A stretch of 64,000 bases of DNA from Shewanella loihica PV-4 (GTDB lineage Bacteria; Pseudomonadota; Gammaproteobacteria; Enterobacterales; Shewanellaceae): positions 1,178,001 to 1,242,000 of the forward strand of contig NC_009092.1 of NCBI RefSeq assembly GCF_000016065.1, read 5' to 3'. Below the pieces are notes generated by a model. The model was not told where the DNA came from, ran no database searches, and worked only from the letters and a program-made list of their open reading frames with translations. Below are positions 60,761 through 64,000 of the stretch, one piece after another. How positions within the stretch are numbered: the first letter of the stretch is position 1; the number at the start of each line of letters is the position of its first letter. The position numbers and the translations under genes are program-made.

Positions 60761-61222
60761 TTAGTCTTTCTTGTAGACGTCGTGGCAGCCCTTACAGCTC
60801 TTGCCTGTGTTCATAAAGGCTTGCTTGATAGCGTTCTGATCGCTTGATTGTGCGGCAACGGCGAGTTTAGCGGCGTTGTCTTGGAAAGCGCTCATCTTAG
60901 CGTCGAAATCGGCCTTGTCGCTCCAGATCTTTGCCAGCGCATCTGTGTGGCCCTTGTCAGAACCGGCAACGAATCCTTCGGCAGGTAGCTTGCTCAGTGC
61001 GGCAACGTTTTGTGCACGCATGGCAAAGACTTCGGCGTCGAACGGCTTCTTGCCCTTAAGCATGGCGCCCATGTCGCCAAAGTTGTGAGCGATCAGGCCA
61101 AAAGCAGATTGACGATAGTGGATCGCATCGTCTGTCTCTTTGAAGTTATTGGCTTGTACCGCTGAGGCCAGTAAGGCACTGCCGGCTAGGGCTAGCAGGC
61201 TTAATTTAATCTGTTTTTTCAT
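60761..61222 (-). CDS. Cytochrome c' (periplasmic)
   Basis: A 153-residue exported monohaem protein. Signal peptide MKKQIKLSLLALAGSALLAS ends near VQA. The haem site CKGCH lies near the C-terminus (GKSCKGCHDVYKKD), the placement typical of class II cytochrome c'. The four-helix body starts TDDAIHYRQSAFGLIAHNFG. Such proteins bind NO or carry electrons; the role here is unproven. The frame opens at 61237; the ATG at 61222 starts the natural signal peptide. Confidence 0.92.
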   Translation of the reverse strand: MKKQIKLSLLALAGSALLASAVQANNFKETDDAIHYRQSAFGLIAHNFGDMGAMLKGKKPFDAEVFAMRAQNVAALSKLPAEGFVAGSDKGHTDALAKIWSDKADFDAKMSAFQDNAAKLAVAAQSSDQNAIKQAFMNTGKSCKGCHDVYKKD

Positions 61223-61452
61223 GGCAATCATTCTCACTACTTTGTGGTTTTATGTGATCTAACGCAAACATTCTAATCTTAATTAACTATCAGATACTAT
61301 AGATTTTTCTGTAAAACACCGGCCAAAATGTGTCCGAATGTGTCTAACCCTTAGGCGCTCGACTAACAGCATCTATGGCCCAGATAGCCAGCGCGACAGG
61401 TTTCTTGGTACACTTGCTTGTACTGGTAGGCAATGACAGCTTAGGAGCCAAA

Positions 61453-61728
61453 GTGCGCGCAAATTGGGATCTGGTTTTAGAAAAAGTGGTCAACCATCAA
61501 GACACCGACGCCTTGATGGATCTGTTCGATTTGCTGCTCACTGAAGAGGAGCGCAGCGCCATCGCCGGGCGGCTGAAGGTGTTTCAGGCCTTGCTGCTGG
61601 GAGAGATGAGCCAGCGACAGATTGCCGCCGAGTTCGAGATCAGTATCGCCACCATCACACGTTGTTCAAATTACCTCAAACATATGCCAGCAGAGCAGCG
61701 CGAGCGCATCAAGGCGCTCATTCTCTAA
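61453..61728 (+). CDS. trpR: Trp operon repressor TrpR
   Basis: A 91-residue helical repressor that, with bound tryptophan, represses tryptophan biosynthesis genes. It has FDLLLTEEERSAIAGRLKVF, LLLGEMSQRQIAAEFEISIA and the helix-turn-helix TITRCSNYLKHMP, closely following E. coli TrpR. The frame extends to an ATG at 61375. I choose the GTG at 61453 because AGGAG lies exactly five bases upstream and it gives the family length. Two GTAC half sites at 61408-61423 hint at autoregulation, but their spacing is not that of a standard trp operator. Confidence 0.9.
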   Translation: MRANWDLVLEKVVNHQDTDALMDLFDLLLTEEERSAIAGRLKVFQALLLGEMSQRQIAAEFEISIATITRCSNYLKHMPAEQRERIKALIL

Positions 61729-61803
61729 CGGCAAGCTTTTACACTACTCAGTCTGTTAACTATTCAGGTTGTTAACTAGCAGTTCTATCCGGAAGCTCTC
61801 TAA

Positions 61804-62184
61804 CTAGATCACCCGAATTGTCACGGGTAGTTGGTGCTGACGATAGCTGCGGCGCTGCGCCAGACGAAACAGTGCGAAACAGGTTAATCCTGCGCCGGCA
61901 AACATCAGATAATTCGAGTCGCCATGGCGAAAGACAAACAGGGCGCCTAGTAGGTATTTATAGGGCAATAGATTATAGAGGGCTTCAGGCAAGAGTCCGC
62001 GCCTGCGACGCTTGGGATTGTCGCTCCGCCGGTTTTGCGAACGCATATTGAAGATACGCGCGCCGAGAAGGAAGATGATCACGGCTAAGAGCACAGGAAG
62101 GGGCGCCGGGCTCAGCAATATGGTACTTGCTGCGATGAGCAGGTAGATGGCGGGGAGTTTTTCATAGACGGGCTGAGCTATCAT
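61804..62184 (-). CDS. Uncharacterised small membrane protein
   Basis: A 126-residue protein with three or four hydrophobic segments: LPAIYLLIAASTILLSPAPL, VLLAVIIFLLGARIF, and YLMFAGAGLTCFALFRLA near the end. A very basic loop, NRRSDNPKRRRRGLLPEALY, lies between. I do not recognise the family. The ATG at 62184 has AAGGA seven bases upstream and is preferred to the longer frame from 62235. It reads leftward, between the convergent trpR and the slyD terminator. Confidence 0.65.
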   Translation of the reverse strand: MIAQPVYEKLPAIYLLIAASTILLSPAPLPVLLAVIIFLLGARIFNMRSQNRRSDNPKRRRRGLLPEALYNLLPYKYLLGALFVFRHGDSNYLMFAGAGLTCFALFRLAQRRSYRQHQLPVTIRVI

Positions 62185-62235
62185 GTCGATATCCTTATCG
62201 TTAATACGCAGCGAGCAGATTCGGTCTTGAAGCAT

Positions 62236-62280
62236 AAAATAAAAGAGTCGGCTTCACCTAATAAAAGGTGGCCGACTCTC
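62236..62280 (-). terminator. Intrinsic terminator of slyD
   Basis: On the minus strand AGAGTCGGC and GCCGACTCT (62271-62279 and 62244-62252) form a stem with an inner CACCT/AGGTG stem. It is followed by TTTTATTTTATG. Confidence 0.8.
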
Positions 62281-62335
62281 TTCAGAATCCTACCTGAGAT
62301 TGACGCGCCTGCGTCCAACTAAGGCTTTAGATTGA

Positions 62336-62361
62336 GTGCTTAGCGTTAGTGCTTAGCGTTA
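62336..62361. repeat. 13-base tandem duplication next to slyD
   Basis: GTGCTTAGCGTTA occurs twice in tandem (62336-62348, 62349-62361), and a third degenerate copy overlaps the slyD stop. Confidence 0.75.
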
Positions 62362-62365
62362 GAGC

Positions 62366-62980
62366 TTAGTGCTGGCAGCCGCAACCGCCGTTGCCGTCAC
62401 AACCTTCTTTGGCTGGCTTCTCAGGATCTTCGCTACAGCAACCGCCATGGTGACCATGACCTTCGCCGCCACAGCAACCACCCTCATGGCTATGCTCGTG
62501 GCTACCACAGCCGCCGGCCGCATGGATATGGCCATGGGCGATCTCTTCGGCGCTAGCGTCGCGTACTGACAGTACTTCAACGCTGAAGTTAAGGGTTTGA
62601 CCCGCGAGTGGGTGGTTACCGTCAACCACGACCACATCGTCTTTCACTTCAGTCACTTGTACCGGACGTTGGCCCATCTCTGTTTCGGCGATAAAACGCA
62701 TGCCAGGCACGATATCTTCGATATCGCCGAAGGCTGCTAATGGGACATCTTGGCGTAAACCATCGTGGTAAGGACCGTAAGCCTGTTCGGCTTCTACGGT
62801 AACGTCGAGCTTGTCGCCAACACTTTTGCCTTCGAGCGCCTGCTCAAGGCCTGGGATCATGTTTTCTGCACCGTGAAGGTATAGCATTGGCTCACCTTCA
62901 AATGAACTCTCGATCAACTCGCCTTGCTGGTTCGTTAAGCGGTAATGGATGCTAACAGCTTTGTGTTGGGTGATTATCAT
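62366..62980 (-). CDS. slyD: FKBP-type prolyl isomerase and nickel-binding chaperone SlyD
   Basis: A 204-residue protein with an FKBP domain and IF flap (about residues 1-150: HYRLTNQQGELIESSFEGEP; MIPGLEQALEGKSVGDKLDV; YGPYHDGL; VVDGNHPLAGQTLNFSVEVL). It has a metal-binding tail very rich in His, Cys and Gly (GSHEHSHEGGCCGGEGHGHH, ending GGCGCQH). SlyD assists folding and delivers nickel to hydrogenases. The ATG at 62980 is preceded by GGAGGCG. A strong terminator follows. Confidence 0.95.
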   Translation of the reverse strand: MIITQHKAVSIHYRLTNQQGELIESSFEGEPMLYLHGAENMIPGLEQALEGKSVGDKLDVTVEAEQAYGPYHDGLRQDVPLAAFGDIEDIVPGMRFIAETEMGQRPVQVTEVKDDVVVVDGNHPLAGQTLNFSVEVLSVRDASAEEIAHGHIHAAGGCGSHEHSHEGGCCGGEGHGHHGGCCSEDPEKPAKEGCDGNGGCGCQH

Positions 62981-63531
62981 ATCGCCTCCAATTCAGAATG
63001 TGGCGGCATTTTAGCTCGCTTTGTTGGCCTTGGCGATGACCTAGCGCAGCTTCTTGAGGGAAAATCGGTAAATTTTTTTTCATTCGCCTAGGCCTTGGGA
63101 GAAGTCGGGCAGGTCTAACAATTTTATTTTGATTTGTTATTCATTATTTGTGGAAAAATATATGATTCTGCTGGTGGCTAAATTAGTGGGTTAACAGTGG
63201 GTTTTGGGTCTCTCATTTCGGTAGGCGAGTTAGGTGTATTAAAGCCAGGCTTTATACTGAGTTAGATTGCTTTTATGTTTCTATCTTGCTGTTTAATAAT
63301 GCTTTATATGTCAAATTGATGAAGGTGTTTTGACAGTGAAGCCAAGTCTAATTCATCCGCAGATGACTGGAAATCTATCTCTTGTCATGTGATTTTAAGG
63401 CCCGCGGTACGCCCGGTGCCCAAAGTGTATTTTTATAAAGTTTCATTTCAGGGGTTGACACCTTGGGGCAAAAAAGGCAATTCTGTAGAGACATTCAGTG
63501 AATATGTTTTGATACGACGAAAAGAATTTAA
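62981..63531. other. Intergenic region between slyD and thrL
   Basis: 551 bases, AT-rich around 63060-63320. A -35-like TTGACA is at 63455-63460 upstream of thrL, but its -10 is weak. No gene was seen on either strand. Confidence 0.55.
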
Positions 63532-63603
63532 ATGTTTAGCCTTAATCTCGTAGTAACCACCATTATTACAACCACCACGATTACCAGCGTGGGGGCCGGC
63601 TAA
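63532..63603 (+). CDS. thrL: Threonine operon leader peptide ThrL
   Basis: A 23-residue leader peptide. Its control stretch VVTTIITTTTITSVGAG has seven Thr and three Ile codons, as expected for an operon repressed by charged tRNA-Thr and tRNA-Ile. The ATG is at 63532 and TAA at 63601-63603. It is followed by the attenuator hairpin and thrA, matching the E. coli thrL arrangement. Confidence 0.92.
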   Translation: MFSLNLVVTTIITTTTITSVGAG

Positions 63604-63637
63604 GCATACTCGAAAGAAATGATTTGAAATGACTAAG

Positions 63638-63667
63638 CCCGCTCCCCATCAAGGAGCGGGTTTTTTT
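63638..63667 (+). terminator. thr operon attenuator terminator
   Basis: CCCGCTCC (63638-63645) pairs with GGAGCGGG (63653-63660), followed by seven T residues. It lies between thrL and thrA. Confidence 0.92.
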
Positions 63668-63697
63668 GTTTCTGGGGCGCGGTACTAAGGAGAGAAG

Positions 63698-64000
63698 ATG
63701 AAGGTAATGAAGTTCGGTGGTACCTCGCTGGCCAATTGGCAGAGGTTTAATAGTGCGGCGCAAATCGTCTTGGCTTCGGCCGCAGAGCAGCCGACGGCAG
63801 TGGTATTAAGCGCCCCGGCAACCGTGACCAACGGTTTGCTGGAGATGGTCGACCTGGCGGTGGCCGGAGATGATTTCTTTCCAGTCTTGAGTCAGGTGCA
63901 TGAGGTCTTTAAGACTCTCTATGGCCAAGCGGCCAGCGAGGTGCTGAGCGGCGAGCAATCCGATAGCCTAGAAGCTGTTCTGGCGGCGCAGCTAAAGCAC
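63698..64000 (+). CDS. thrA: Bifunctional aspartokinase / homoserine dehydrogenase I, N-terminal part
   Basis: The first 101 residues of ThrA, cut by the window edge. The aspartokinase signature VMKFGGTSLANWQRF lies at residues 3-17, with VVLSAPATVTN downstream, as in E. coli ThrA. The ATG at 63698 has AAGGAGAG just upstream. The preceding thrL and attenuator make ThrA, rather than LysC or MetL, the right member. It catalyses the first and third steps of threonine synthesis. The homoserine dehydrogenase half is outside the window. Confidence 0.92.
   Translation, partial: MKVMKFGGTSLANWQRFNSAAQIVLASAAEQPTAVVLSAPATVTNGLLEMVDLAVAGDDFFPVLSQVHEVFKTLYGQAASEVLSGEQSDSLEAVLAAQLKH

Overview
The window is chromosomal DNA of a marine gammaproteobacterium, almost certainly a Shewanella. 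The evidence is protein similarity to enterobacterial and vibrio housekeeping genes, plus a Shewanella-type order: gltBD, a YhcC-like radical SAM gene, the free-standing phosphotransfer protein HptA, then OxyR. A cytochrome b / cytochrome c' pair and a PheA with an extra C-terminal domain fit the same genus. Species cannot be fixed from the sequence alone. Genes are densely packed on both strands. No rRNA, tRNA or CRISPR was seen.

Layout. 0-8 kb: DUF2750 protein, anmK, an M23 peptidase, tyrS, a small secreted NTF2-like protein, a TRIC-family channel, DUF2721, a CobD/CbiB-like protein and mtnN. 8.1-11.5 kb: an AT-rich accessory island. It holds an apparent integron gene cassette (8685-10539) with a recognisable attC site and three overlapping genes (dual-OB, DUF488 and DUF4326 types), flanked by structured intergenic repeats. 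11.5-23 kb: gltD-gltB, yhcC-like, hptA, oxyR, a membrane class III nucleotide cyclase and mutH, then a non-coding stretch rich in DnaA-box-like 9-mers. 23-31.4 kb: rppH-ptsP-tauE-like-thyA, nhaA-(secreted Cys protein)-nhaR, sdhE-ygfX.

31.4-43.5 kb is the classical block nadB <> rpoE-rseA-rseB-rseC, lepA-lepB-rnc-era, recO-pdxJ-acpS, then an Mpo1-like membrane protein. 43.5-49.6 kb: a CorB/CorC-like transporter and YpjD, divergent from ffh and the rpsP-rimM-trmD-rplS operon. 50-58.4 kb: aromatic amino acid genes aroF-tyrA and, on the other strand, pheA with its PheL leader and attenuator. Between them lie an IS5-related MITE, hcp-hcr and a small membrane protein. 58.4-64 kb: an unexplained 830-base gap, raiA, cytochrome b and cytochrome c' genes, trpR, a membrane protein, slyD, and the thr operon start (thrL leader, attenuator, 5' part of thrA).

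Most of the window is core metabolism: nitrogen assimilation, aromatic and threonine biosynthesis, envelope stress, translation, RNA turnover and sodium/pH homeostasis. The parts most worth a second look are the three-gene cassette, the DAHP-synthase-like but apparently catalytically dead domain fused to PheA, the DnaA-box cluster beside mutH, and the several structured repeat families.
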